Assembly (NCBI GenBank): GCA_024036415.1 | Contig: JAMWET010007188.1 | Span: 62,001-126,000 of the forward strand | Length of the DNA stretch: 64,000 nt | Direction of reading: 5' to 3' | Source: Prochilodus magdalenae | Taxonomy: Eukaryota > Chordata > Actinopteri > Characiformes > Prochilodontidae | In this document: piece by piece, positions 11,500 to 22,188 of the stretch | How the letters are laid out: each line of letters starts with the position of its first letter | Position numbering within the stretch: the first letter of the stretch is position 1 | The notes under the pieces: model-generated | The model's input: only the letters and a program-made list of their open reading frames with translations | Databases searched by the model: none | What the model was told of the DNA's origin: nothing | Made by a program: the position numbers and the translations under genes

Positions 11500-11645
11500 A
11501 ACACAGCAGACTTGCAGATTTGTCAGTAGAGTTTGAAGTTCTTGCTGACCTGAGAATCTAGTTTCGAGTGTGGATTCCTCAATCCAGGACAGAGTAGCTG
11601 CACTACTGAATCCTGAAAGTCATTGCTACTGAGGTTATACTTTGG
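11500..11645 (-). pseudogene. third, more decayed LRR fragment
   Basis: Translating the minus strand gives YNLSSNDFQDSVVQLL, then CPGLRNPHSKLDSQ, followed by GTCAGC, a plausible splice donor at the usual place for this exon type. The match to LDLSNNDLQDSGVxLLxxGLxxPHCKLE is clear but several consensus residues are lost. It lies immediately upstream, in transcription order, of the 11,242-11,465 fragment. This gives two tandem LRR exon relics here and an amplified third at 8.2 kb. Confidence 0.55.
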
Positions 11646-11879
11646 AATTCAGTTTTTTTTAGTACACTCCAAATGTGATATTGCCTTCTCACTACACTTT
11701 GCACACTTAAAGTAGACTATGTAGAAGGGATATCTTTAGGACAAATGAGTGAATGTTGAGAATTTAAAAAATTAGTGTAGGCCTTATTTCCAAGAATATG
11801 ACCTGAATCCCTGTGTTTTATAAAATAGAGAGTAATGCATGAAATTAAAATATTACCTCCAAATAACTGGTTTTGACAT

Positions 11880-12190
11880 CTGACAAAAACAACACCAAAA
11901 ATGCACCAAAGGGCTTGAAATGCATCCGTGCATGCCCGCCTGTCCTTTGCCAGCGACAGCTACTTTCTTGGAGAGTAAAACTCAACTTTTTTACTGAAGC
12001 AGAAACCACATCGCACTGAATCGCAGATTATGTAGTAGGGGTGGAGGTGGAGTGACACAATGTATGACAGCAAACCTTTATTCTTGGCGCTGCCCAAGGT
12101 GCCTCCACATACAAATGAATTGGTCTACACTAAGACAAAAGTGGGACTCGTCTTGCACGACACCATTGCAGTAAGGGCAATCGCTATAAC
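11880..12190 (-). pseudogene. Tc1-like transposase fragment
   Basis: On the minus strand near 12,170-12,070 the reading is GVVQDESHFCLSVDQF, then MWRHLGQRQE and a stop. This matches the VLFSDESRFCLS...VWRRxGER block around the first or second catalytic Asp of one Tc1 lineage, with the leading S-D changed to Q-D. Flanking frames are broken. Another open frame at 12,342-12,651 lies upstream in the same sense, but its protein could not be assigned to the family. Confidence 0.55.
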
Positions 12191-12880
12191 GGTCTGTGTG
12201 AATGTATTCCTCTGTCATGCTGCTATTTGCCAGTAATGCTGGCACTAACAGGATGACTCATTAAAGGGCATTGCCTCTCAGAGAATGTCCACAGTCATTG
12301 TTGTAGGGTTAGTCAGGTACAGTGATAAGGCCCATACTTGCCTACGCCGCATGCTGCCGAGCGAGAAACTTGAATAATACACAATTGTATTCCTGTACAT
12401 ATCTAAAGTACATCAGTACAGTATAGTAATCTTGGGTCAATGTAGCCCAGATCTTGTGACCAGGAGTGGTCCACCCAAGTTCTGTCAATCCATGCAGCAA
12501 CTGTACCAGATGAAAATGGGGAATGTGGGCCAGGATGATCCCAGATCTGCTCCCCAGTATGGAAACCACAGTAAATGTTTGCACAGTTTGCAACCAGAGC
12601 TTTCTGTATGATGTTTTGTTTTATATGCATACAATTTAATGTACAGTACATGTAATATGTTCATATGTGCGTTTCAATCACACCCTTAGCTGACAACTGC
12701 ATATATTCAAGCATACAGGCCACCAACTAACCAATCTTTTCATTTTTTGTTTGTCCTGGCAGAACTGACCAGGTCATGGGTAAAGGCTTCTAATGTGATG
12801 GAAATATCTATAAGCAACAGATGGACAGCCATGCAGCAAAGTGCTGCCCAAGTTCACGACTGCAAGACCTATGATGATGA

Positions 12881-14965
12881 AACTGTCTCTACAACAGTAT
12901 GTTAATTTGCCATAAAGTCTGAGTAATCGCACAGCTAGTCCAGGTAGAATTTGGTTGGGTGTTTGTATCACTTAGTAAACTATTTACACATATCATAATA
13001 CATAAAGTTGTAAAACCTTTTAAGGGTGAGGGGCTAGAAGAAACTTCATTATGTAAGGGTCCTTATACCCACACAGATGCACAGCCCATTGAAGGTTTCT
13101 TTAGGGAAACTAAAAATAGTTTAGGCTATTGCATCAGGCATCCTTTCTGGCACCTTTTATTTTTAAAAGGGGAACTTTTTAAACTTTCCCAAAACTTAAA
13201 AGATCCTTCAAAAGCTAGGTACATTCATTCCTGGAACTGGAAAAGACAGCAGGTACATGTGGAGGCATACGGTACCCTCCTGCAACCAGCTTCCTAACCA
13301 TAAACATACAGATATTGTTCATGCCCACATAGAATATTGCAATGGTGAAGTCACATGATTTAGTGAAGTCACATGATTTAGCTGGCCTGGTGCTATTGCT
13401 TTGTGTACAGTGTATAAACAACAATGACCTGCTGTTCTGCTCAGTGTTTCACCTATGACTTACACTCTGTACATGGCCAGCATGTATAACACAATGGTGA
13501 GTCTCTAATCAGTGGACATGTGTGACCGATGACTGGAAATGCTTAGCCCTGTCAATGGTCAGATTAAGCTTCTTGAAGGCTGCTTTTGATGTTTGACTCA
13601 AAGAATGGCTCCCAGAAATGCCTGGTGTGTTTGTGTTCCCAGATGGATGTGGAAGAAGGTATTTATCTAAACTTCTTATCTGGATCTCTGTGCCACCCAA
13701 ACAATGTTTACCTTCATGAAGCTGACCTTTTTCATTTTCTCATTACACCTTAAATGGAGTCAGGGTGTAAATGCCCAGGACCACCTATTGCCCAGGGCCC
13801 ACAAAAAGCTTAAAGCTCACCTGGACAGAACTAATTATATATGAGTTATTATTATTATACTTGAAGGAACAGTGGTGTTGTCCATTGGTGAAGACATATA
13901 AAGATTGATAAAGGAAGAGCTGTGGAAGAATTGTTCTGGTTGATTGTTTCTCTAAAAACAGGAAATGAAGAATGATGAATGTACATACTCCACCTAGAGC
14001 AGGGAGAATCACCATCTTAAATCAACTTTATGTATTATTATGTGCTGGTGTTCATGTTGTGTTCTGTAGTCAGTTTTAACCTTACCTCGGACATAAGAGA
14101 ATCCCAGTGAAAAAGATGAAGCTCACTAGAGAGGAAGAGCTGTTCCAGTCTGTCTGTGAGATGTGCAGAATGAAACAGGAATGTTTATAAGGAATCAGTG
14201 TTTTAGTGAAAACACGCCCCCATAGAACTCTGGTATAAGGCTGAGGATCTGCTGAAGCCAGATCATTTAAGGGGATGAAGAGAGAGGCTACTGGAGAATC
14301 AGCACACACAGTGTCTGAAACAGAGCGATATGATTTCAGACTGAACTCAGGAAATGGAGAGAATAAAGAGTCTCAAGGTCTGAACTATGGACACTGTCAC
14401 GGTGTGGTTGGGGGTGTGGACCCTAGCGCAGGGTGGGAACCCATTCACACTGATGTAAAGGTTTAACCCTACATCCTACCCTGATGGTAGTTGGGAGCCC
14501 CCTGTCTCCTGGCTTACAATTTACAGGAGGTCTGATGTAATTGGACTAATGGGGGTTTCTATTTTTCAGCGCGAGTGAGAGTCAGCCCTGCCGTAAGGGG
14601 GTTTCGGAGACGGTTTAATAGGCATGAGAGCACTGAGAGTTCGCTCGTCACAAGTCTCAGACAACAGCAGTTGGAGAACACGGGTTACAACCTAGAACAG
14701 TTCATCATACGCACATTCTCTCCAGTGTTTCTCCCTACTCTCTCTCCATCATTCACTCTGGCTCCCCCACACATATGCACACTGCACCTAACCTTAAAGT
14801 GACCGTTACAATATGTTAAAGCATACAGCTATTAAATATACAGTATGATATGTGTAAATAGTTTACTAAGTGATACAAACACCCAACCAAATTCTACTAC
14901 ACCTGGACTAGCTGTGCGATTACTCAGACTTTATGGCAAATTAACATACTGTTGTAGAGACAGTT
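12881..14965. repeat. 114-bp near-perfect inverted repeat pair with 1.85-kb spacer
   Basis: The segment 12,881-12,994 reappears inverted at 14,846-14,965, nearly identical apart from a short indel. Both arms, read outward, encode GLAVRLLRLYGKLTYCCRDS. The arrangement fits a fold-back or long-TIR DNA element, or two opposed copies of a repeat. The spacer contains a decayed MITE-like stretch (about 13,070-13,210), a duplicated 18-bp phrase with GTGAAGTCACATGATTTAG near 13,337-13,380, and a 14,395-14,820 block starting TGTCACGG and ending CCGTTACA that may be a solo LTR but lacks a convincing target-site duplication. No transposase was recognised. Confidence 0.5.
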
Positions 14966-15479
14966 TGTATTAAAATACAAAAATATATTAAAAACACTGT
15001 TAATTTTAAAAGATTCCAGAAAAAGATTCCATGTGCAAAAAATCAGCAACAAATTATTTGCAATTTGCAATAACATCAACAAATTAATATATGCAGTGAC
15101 TTCCATTTTAGACAAACAGTATTTGTTCCATGTTAAATCACACCACTGGAATGGCAGAACGTTCCCTACCTCAAAACCATTTATTTCACATATATCCTCA
15201 AAATCTGCCCACGACTGATTAGCCCCCCTCTTCACAATGAAGTTATAAAGAGATTTTATTACATGGTGCTTTTTGACTCAGCCAGTCACAATACAGGGCA
15301 GCACCTGATGTCATGATGGAAATCATTTACATTAGCCAGTTAAAGATACAGTGAGTTTGATACACTCTATATTTCCTAATTCTAATAGAAAAAATCAGTA
15401 GTCATGATTGTTTTGTGACTATAAAATCACACACACAAATACTGACCAGAACATTCTTGGCGTTTACAGGCCTACTATT

Positions 15480-15745
15480 AATTTATATATATATATTTAT
15501 TTATTTTAGGTCTCCAGAAGGTTAAATTGCTTCAGCAAGACTCCAGCAAAAAACACGACAGAGGAAATACATCCAAAAGTGTTATTTCCATAGATGGCAG
15601 ACTCGGAATCTGACAGCTCAGAGTCAGACACCAAATCTGACACCTCTGATTCTTTCATTGAGAGACAAAGGAAGAAGACACAGAAGGGGAAAAGGGCTAA
15701 AAAACACAAAAAAAGAAAGGGTCACTACCGGCAGCGGGGTATGTG
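15480..15745 (+). other. short acidic-then-basic open frame with a donor-like end
   Basis: From ATG 15,594 the plus strand encodes MADSESDSSESDTKSDTSDS, then an RQRKKTQKGKRAKKHKKRKG stretch and HYRQRGM. The sequence GCGGG|GTATGTG near the end resembles a splice donor. A Ser/Asp-rich start followed by a Lys/Arg cluster is compatible with the first exon of a nuclear protein, but composition alone is weak evidence and no family is recognised. It may equally be part of the repeat-derived sequence around it. Confidence 0.25.
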
Positions 15746-15966
15746 AAGCATATTTGTTACATGCCTATTCTTGCCTTTAATGTCCAGTACATATAATATA
15801 GACTCTAAATTCTATCAGCAGGGAATCTGATTTAATATTTTTAGAAACTGATTAGACTGGCAATTAAACTGGTATTCAGTGAGAACTACAAGTACCGTAG
15901 GAGACAAGTAATTAAGAAGAGCTTTAAAAATGTTAAAATGAAAGCATTGGCACTCATTGTGAGGCA

Positions 15967-16071
15967 CAACTCTGGTCCTGGAGGGTCAGTGTCAATCACT
16001 GTTAGATATTTCCCTACTCAAACACACCTTTTCACCCTCTGGTGGACACTGGCCTTCCAGGACCAGAGTTG
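15967..16071. mobile_element. small palindromic MITE
   Basis: Two 27-base arms, 15,967-15,993 and 16,045-16,071, are inverted copies with only two mismatches (core TCTGGTCCTGGAGGGTCAGT). Fish genomes carry many such hairpin elements built on 'tcctggagggccactgtc'. Non-coding. Confidence 0.7.
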
Positions 16072-16380
16072 TACAACCCTGACTTCTAGCACTGTATTGT
16101 ACTATTTCATTTAAGTGAGCTTATTGTTGTTGCCATTGTATCTTTTTATTAGTTAGTTGAACCATCTGAGGCGGTACAGTGATACAAAGCAATCCTCTCA
16201 ACCTACAAGAAGGAAAAGACTATGTCAGAAGCTTTCCAAAAATATGGAGTTGACAGAAATACAATTGTCCACACTGCAGCCATTGCAGAGCTGGCAATTG
16301 CAGCTCCTGAAAAGTATTTTAAAATGTTCACTGTGTCCTCTTGTGTGTTTATAAAGTGCTACTAAGGGTATATATGTTTC

Positions 16381-17264
16381 CACTTTACAATAAGGGTACC
16401 AAATACATGTAATTAAGGGTTATAAACGTTTAAGTAACGCTTATTAAGCACAAATACATGAATTATATACATTAATTGATATTAATTAATAAATACACTC
16501 TTGTACTCTCATATATCACTACTTATAAGATATATTCATGCAACTCTAAAATATATGAAGTCTACATGAAGTCAATGGAGTCTGTCGACAGAGCTCAGCC
16601 TTTATCAAGACATCATAACTTGGAGGATATAAGTAAGATATTGTTAACAGATATTGTTTATACCAGTAGTTCCCAACACTCATTATGGTGTATCCTCTCT
16701 TTCCTGCTCTAACATAGCCACCTCAGGAAGGGCTTGTTCATTGTGGAGCTTTGCTGAGTTTAGCACATAATAAACTTCTTAATATCTAAAATAATATTAA
16801 CTCTAAATCATTACTCTAATTAGTTAATAATATTAAAGACTTTATTTAAGCATTTAACAACTAAGGCTTATAATAAAAGCAAAAATAGTCTTCAGTCTTT
16901 TTGTATCAGCAGTAAATAAGTTGTTAAGACAACACTTAATCATTTATTAAAGATTAGTTAATGACTAGTTAAGACTTTACCTAACATTTATTAATGGTTA
17001 TAAATTACTTCATCAAATCTAAAATGTACTTAATTTCTGTGTCTATCATTAGTTAATGAGCAATTGAAACACTACTTAACCATTTATTAATAATTATGTA
17101 ATAATTTACTGAGACATTATTTGACCATATACTAATGATTACAAAGCACTTAATAAAGCCTAATTTAACATTAGTAAATTATCAATTATGACATTACTTA
17201 ACTGTTTATTAATGCTTATTACTGTCTTAAGTACTGTTAATTAATGTACACTTATTGTAAAGTG
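16381..17264. mobile_element. MITE-like element with 14-bp TIRs
   Basis: Perfect 14-base terminal inverted repeats: CACTTTACAATAAG at 16,381-16,394 and its complement at 17,251-17,264. The interior is very AT-rich and made of recurring TTAGTTAA, TTTATTAA and CATTTATTAATG phrases, with no coding potential. The end sequence matches a widespread fish non-autonomous DNA-transposon type (GGTAACACTTTACAATAAGG). Two short exon-like frames in or near it are chance. Confidence 0.75.
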
Positions 17265-17269
17265 TTACC

Positions 17270-19280
17270 AAATAAAAAGTAACAAAACAGCAAAACAGAG
17301 AACAAAAAAATTCTCTGATCAATGACACTGAAAGCGCATCTTACGTGATGAATCAAAACATAACGATATTGCTGAAAATTCACTACATATATACAGTATA
17401 TGTACGAAATTTTCCCCACAATAAAACAGGGTCATCTTTACATTTCATGCAAATATTAAGAAGTAAAAAAAGAGCAACATCACAAGTGTTAAACTTAATC
17501 AAAAGCGTAGTGCCGACCGGTGAAGAGCGTCTTAGCCGAATGCCATGAAATTAATTCTGTCCTCATCAGTCAGTGCAATAGAAATATGCATTTTCATTAC
17601 GATAGTGAAGATTTCAAATTGTACATAATTCCCACAAAGACACTACATTACCAACAATAAATATTACACACAAAGACCTCAAACCGACGTGAGCAGAGCT
17701 AAAAGTCAGGTTGGCTTTATTAAACAACAGGGCAGTCGGACAAAGCAATAACACATGACCAAACATGAAACGGCGTAAATCAAAGCCAGGGTCAGGCAGA
17801 AGTCAGAACCAGAAGAGAAATTGGAGAGGACCCAAATGCAAAGCAGTCAAAACGTGAAAAAAAGCGAGTGGATGAATTATTATTAGGTGAGGGTTGAACC
17901 CAGGCAGTGATGGTTAAAAGTGGACAGCTTACCACTGCGCCACCAGTAAAATCAAAATAAAAGATGAATAAAATGAGTAAAAACTTATTTTATTGACCAG
18001 CTGTTTACACTTTACCGGTGGTGCAGCGTTAAGCTAAACAGAAGGTGAATAAAATTAGTAGAAACTAAATATAGGTGGGAAAAAAGGTACTGCACAAATC
18101 CACCCAAATTCGGGAAAAGTTTAAATGGGGAAAAAGGAGAACAAAAGATGCCATCGGAGACTGGCTACCTCCTAACCCAAGTGAGGTGTAAACCTAGTAA
18201 ACTCCCAACAAAAGACAATCCCAAGTCAGGGATGGAAACACTACTTCAATAAATAAACAAAACACAGAGGGGACAGCAGTTCTCCCCTTTTGCTTGAAGG
18301 AACTCTCCACTATCCAGTAGGAGAAAGCCAAAGAAATTAAAAGAAGGGGGGTGAGAAAGCCCTTAACCCCTCTGTGGAGTTTGTTCAGGGATGAGGGGGA
18401 GGACGAGACCTCACAGCCCTCAGCAGAAAGGAGAAGAAAGTTTTTTTTTTTTGTCTTGTTTACTTAGATTTTTTCTTTATGAAAGGGGGAGCACTCTCAA
18501 CACTCTCAGCCTTCCAAAGAGAAGACAAAAAATTAGAAAGAGGGAGGAGTAAGGGTGATCTCAAAAACTCTTTACCCTCTACCATTACCGACCAGGATTC
18601 TACAAACACTTGGTGAAGCAAAGAACCAGCCAGCCAGACTGCCTCCTGAGAGGTATATACAGCCTATTCTCAGGTGCAGGGTGTTAGGACTGGTTGCTGG
18701 TTTGCCTCTGTCCCCTAGTGGCCGGGGTAGGGCTGGCACCCACGCCAGTCCTTACAGGAGTTGGCTGCATCCCCAGTGTTACTCGCCGCCATTTTCTCTG
18801 GCTGAAGCAGGCTGAGAGCTGGTGAGGCTGCTGTGCATGATGCGATGCAGTACACCACAAAGACAGCTCCCCCTGTATACTAGAAAATCCGACTGGAGTA
18901 GGACACCATCCAGGGATTTTCAGTGCACTACAGGTTTACAATTTGGTCACATACTACATACTACATACTACTATGTACTAGGTAGATTTAGTACAAGAGT
19001 AGTATGTAGTATGCCATTTTGAATACAGACCATGACACTCATAAAATCATAACTTTACTGTGACATTGTTAAAAGTCTAAAATGAACTGTGTATGCAAAC
19101 TTTCCCACATGAATAGATTCTCTTTGGTACCTTCATTTACAAACAGAACACCTTATAATATTATCAGTAGGTGCTGTAAAGTAACACACACAGATATAAT
19201 CATATACTGATGTACATGTAGCCCCTTGTGAATTTGATGGCTTTTATTTTATTTCATTTCATAATCTGAACATGTGTGAA
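17270..19280. other. non-coding stretch, repeat-like in part
   Basis: No gene was recognised. The 17,690-17,840 block (GAGCTAAAAGTCAGG...GGGTCAGGCAGAAGTCAG) has the look of a dispersed repeat end. 17,990-18,560 is purine-rich. Near 18,950-19,010, TACATACTAC and TAGTATGTAGTATG phrases repeat. CGCCGCCATTTT at 18,785 resembles a YY1 site. Confidence 0.4.
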
Positions 19281-19289
19281 CAAATGTTA

Positions 19290-19740
19290 AAATATTGAAT
19301 GTGATGCCCGGCTGAAGTTGGGTGTGTTCTCATTGGCTGTAAATGTTGTCAGTCTTTGTTATGCACTTCCTCGCTCTTTGATTGGCGCTTTGTCTGTGCG
19401 AGGCCGGGGGAAGAAGGGTGTGGCTCGGGGTGTGGAGGAGAGGCAGGTGAGAGGAAAACACAGCAGCTACGCAGAGAAAACATGTAATGTGAAACACGTT
19501 ATATTTTTATTTTCTCTTGAAGTGAAGTGTCGGGTTGTCAACCAGAAAACCCCTCAGTGAACTGTCCTGACCGAGCGTGCGAAACGAGGTGAAACTCTCC
19601 TTCGCAATGTTTATTTCTGTCCGGAGGCGCCGTTGCTCCTAGCACTAAGCGCCATTTTGTTCGAGGCCACCACGTTCACAAGCAGCGAACGCGCCCGCCA
19701 TTTTTGAGACGCACTTATAATACGGGGTATCCCGTATTAT
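19290..19740. promoter_or_regulatory. CpG-rich, promoter-like patch
   Basis: A local rise in CpG within AT-rich surroundings contains two CCAAT-type boxes (CATTGGCT at 19,331 and GATTGGCG at 19,380) and two YY1-like motifs (GCGCCATTTTG near 19,648 and CCGCCATTTTTG near 19,695). It closes with a 10-bp-arm hairpin, ATAATACGGG-GTAT-CCCGTATTAT (19,717-19,740). These features fit a CpG-island promoter or a retroelement LTR. No coding exon was recognised on either side, so direction and target are unknown. Confidence 0.4.
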
Positions 19741-19933
19741 ATTCTTTTATTTTAATATTCCTGACCAGGTCAGTTTAAAGGTTTCTGGTACAATCTGAGT
19801 GAAAGTGGGCCCACATTGTTGGTGTGTATTAATCTGCAAATTCTGAGTTACAGTTGCATACTGAAGTGTGTAATTTGTTTTTTGTATGTTTGTGTAATTA
19901 AAGGGAATTCATATTTGGAATTATTACTTACAA

Positions 19934-19973
<40 letters not shown>
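19934..19973. repeat. (ATT)n microsatellite
   Basis: About 13 ATT triplets. The poly-leucine open frame read across it is an artefact. Confidence 0.95.
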
Positions 19974-19978
<5 letters not shown>

Positions 19979-19999
19979 TGCTATATTTAATTTATCACT

Positions 20000-22188
20000 G
20001 AGGTAAAATATTATTCAGAAGGGTTCTTGGATTAGCCTGTCTTGACAACAATTCCTAGTTTATTTAAGCATTTAGTAAAAGCTTATAATTAAAGTAATAG
20101 AGCATGAACTCACTTAACTAGTTAACTAGTTAACTATAGCATCGCCTAGAGTTAAGGGGGCGCTACATACATGAAGCAGAATAATAAACTGTATTTACTG
20201 AAATAGACTCTTCATTACAGCCACCAGGTGCTGCACAGCTGTTCTTCCCATTACACAGACTGAGAGTCCCACAACCATGATGGAGAGAAATGTCTTACAG
20301 TGACATTAAATTTCAGCATTAAACAGCACTTCAACATAAACAGCTCCTCAGTGCAAATACCAAATACAGACAACATCACAAAAAGCTCCTTCAGCTGCTT
20401 CAACAGGACTTTAACCTCTGTACGTGATTCACACTCTCAGCTCTTTATTTACTGATGCTGAGTGGACACTGCAGTGGACGTACTGATGATGTAGAAGAAC
20501 CCTCCTCCATCTAGACTTCACTGAAATGTTGGGACACAGTCGAGTTGTGGAAGTGAGCTGGGTGTAGACTGAATGTGAAGTTGGTGATGAACTCTCAGTG
20601 TGGGACGTGCTGGAGCAGCTGAGGGAACCTGATAGAGAATCCCCACCCGAGCCCACTTTATCCAGTATAGCGAGCAGGGACAGTACTAAAAATACCCTAG
20701 AAGTCTGACTGCGCCTACATACTGTCAAACACTTACTGTCCCACTTATACTCACTGAACTAGAACATTACAGGTACATTAACACTATAAACAATTCACCA
20801 TATCTCACACATGTGACTATACTTAATACTTGTGTCGCTCATGACTGCATCTGATTACACTGTCCAGTTAAATCATCCCAAAAAACAGCTCAACAACTCT
20901 GAGATGAATAACTAGATCATCCCACTGATATATCAGTGTACTCAGGATTTAGTAGGAAATAAGCCGTTTGCTGAGTTCCTGAGTTGCTTAGTCTGTCTGA
21001 TGAGCATGTCTGCTCTGCACCATGAACTGATTTTAATACTGTTAATAAACAAACATTTATAGTTTAAAAACTGAACGTTATTATTGTAATTTACTGGATA
21101 AATATTCTAAAATTATTCTCCTAAATTATAAACAGTAACTGTATTCTGACTACTGACCTCTCAAAACATGGACTAATAAAAATACTTCACTTCTGAATAC
21201 TGAATCATTTCAGCTCCATTCCTACCCTGTCACAGATAGAAGGATCCGGTGTAACTGGAGTAATGATAAAGAACAGAACATACAGTGCGATCTGATCTCG
21301 CTCTCTACAGACACATGTGACTAAAATATGAAAACACATCATGATGAGAATGGAGATCCATGATAATTATAATGATGAACACACACTGTTAGTAATTAGT
21401 GGTGATTTTATTTGTAGTGTTTTATTATTAGTTTTTTCTACAAACATGAATTTAGAGAAATCACTTATCTTAAAGCTGGTGTGTATGTTGGGTTAGACTG
21501 AGTGGAAATAGAGTCTTTATCATACTAGTGAATGTGGAGCTCTGCTGTGTGAGATTTTCAGCTTCATACTGTAGTGATGCTGTACAAACTGCTTACATAA
21601 TCTCAGTATTAAACAATTTACCAATTTATGTGCATATTTGGGAAAGTACTTTGTATGTACACAACAATCTCTTAATATTCCCAAAACCTTATAGATCATA
21701 TCTACAGTACAGATTATAAAAATCATTAATAATCATTCAGCACTCCTGCTCTCCTCTCCAGCACTCTATCCTCTCTCTCCTCTTCTCTGTGTGATCCTCT
21801 CTGAACAGGTATCAGCTGCTGCTTCCAGTCAGAGGCTGCATGAGACTGTACATGCTCCATGTAGCGTAGCGGCGCCCAGAGCTGCTCACATAACCTCCAT
21901 CTCTAACATGCTGCTCCACATTCACTGCAGTCCTGAGAGCTGATCCTGAATCAGTGATTACAGGCAGGAGGTGAAGCAGTTCTGATCTCTGCTCTCTCTG
22001 CTCTTCCCTCCACAGGGTGATCTGATCAGGGTGGAAAGAAGAGCTGAAGATGATCTCAGTAAAATGACGATATTATTATAAAGAGTCTCACTGGAGACAG
22101 AAACAATCAGACATTATAATCAAACCTCCCCATCACTACTGCTACCAGCTGGATCAGTGGATCTGCTATGAAAGTCAGTCAGGAGCTC
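20000..22188. other. region downstream of the GIMAP exon
   Basis: In minus-strand sense this follows the GIMAP stop codon, so the right part (about 21,400-22,188) may be its 3' UTR. A minus-strand AATAAA occurs near 21,412, about 780 bases after the stop. A 100-codon minus-strand frame at 20,429-20,728 starts with a hydrophobic stretch (VFLVLSLLAIL) and contains SVYTQL, which fits the ITIM pattern, but it has no exon support or recognised domain. The rest shows no gene. Confidence 0.35.

Noticed and set aside
14395..14820. TGTCACGG...CCGTTACA block as a solo LTR
   Set aside because: TG...CA ends are present but the flanks show no target-site duplication and no second copy lies in the window, so it is only mentioned within the inverted-repeat entry.
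19816..20001. Poly-leucine frame
   Set aside because: Translation of the (ATT)n microsatellite.
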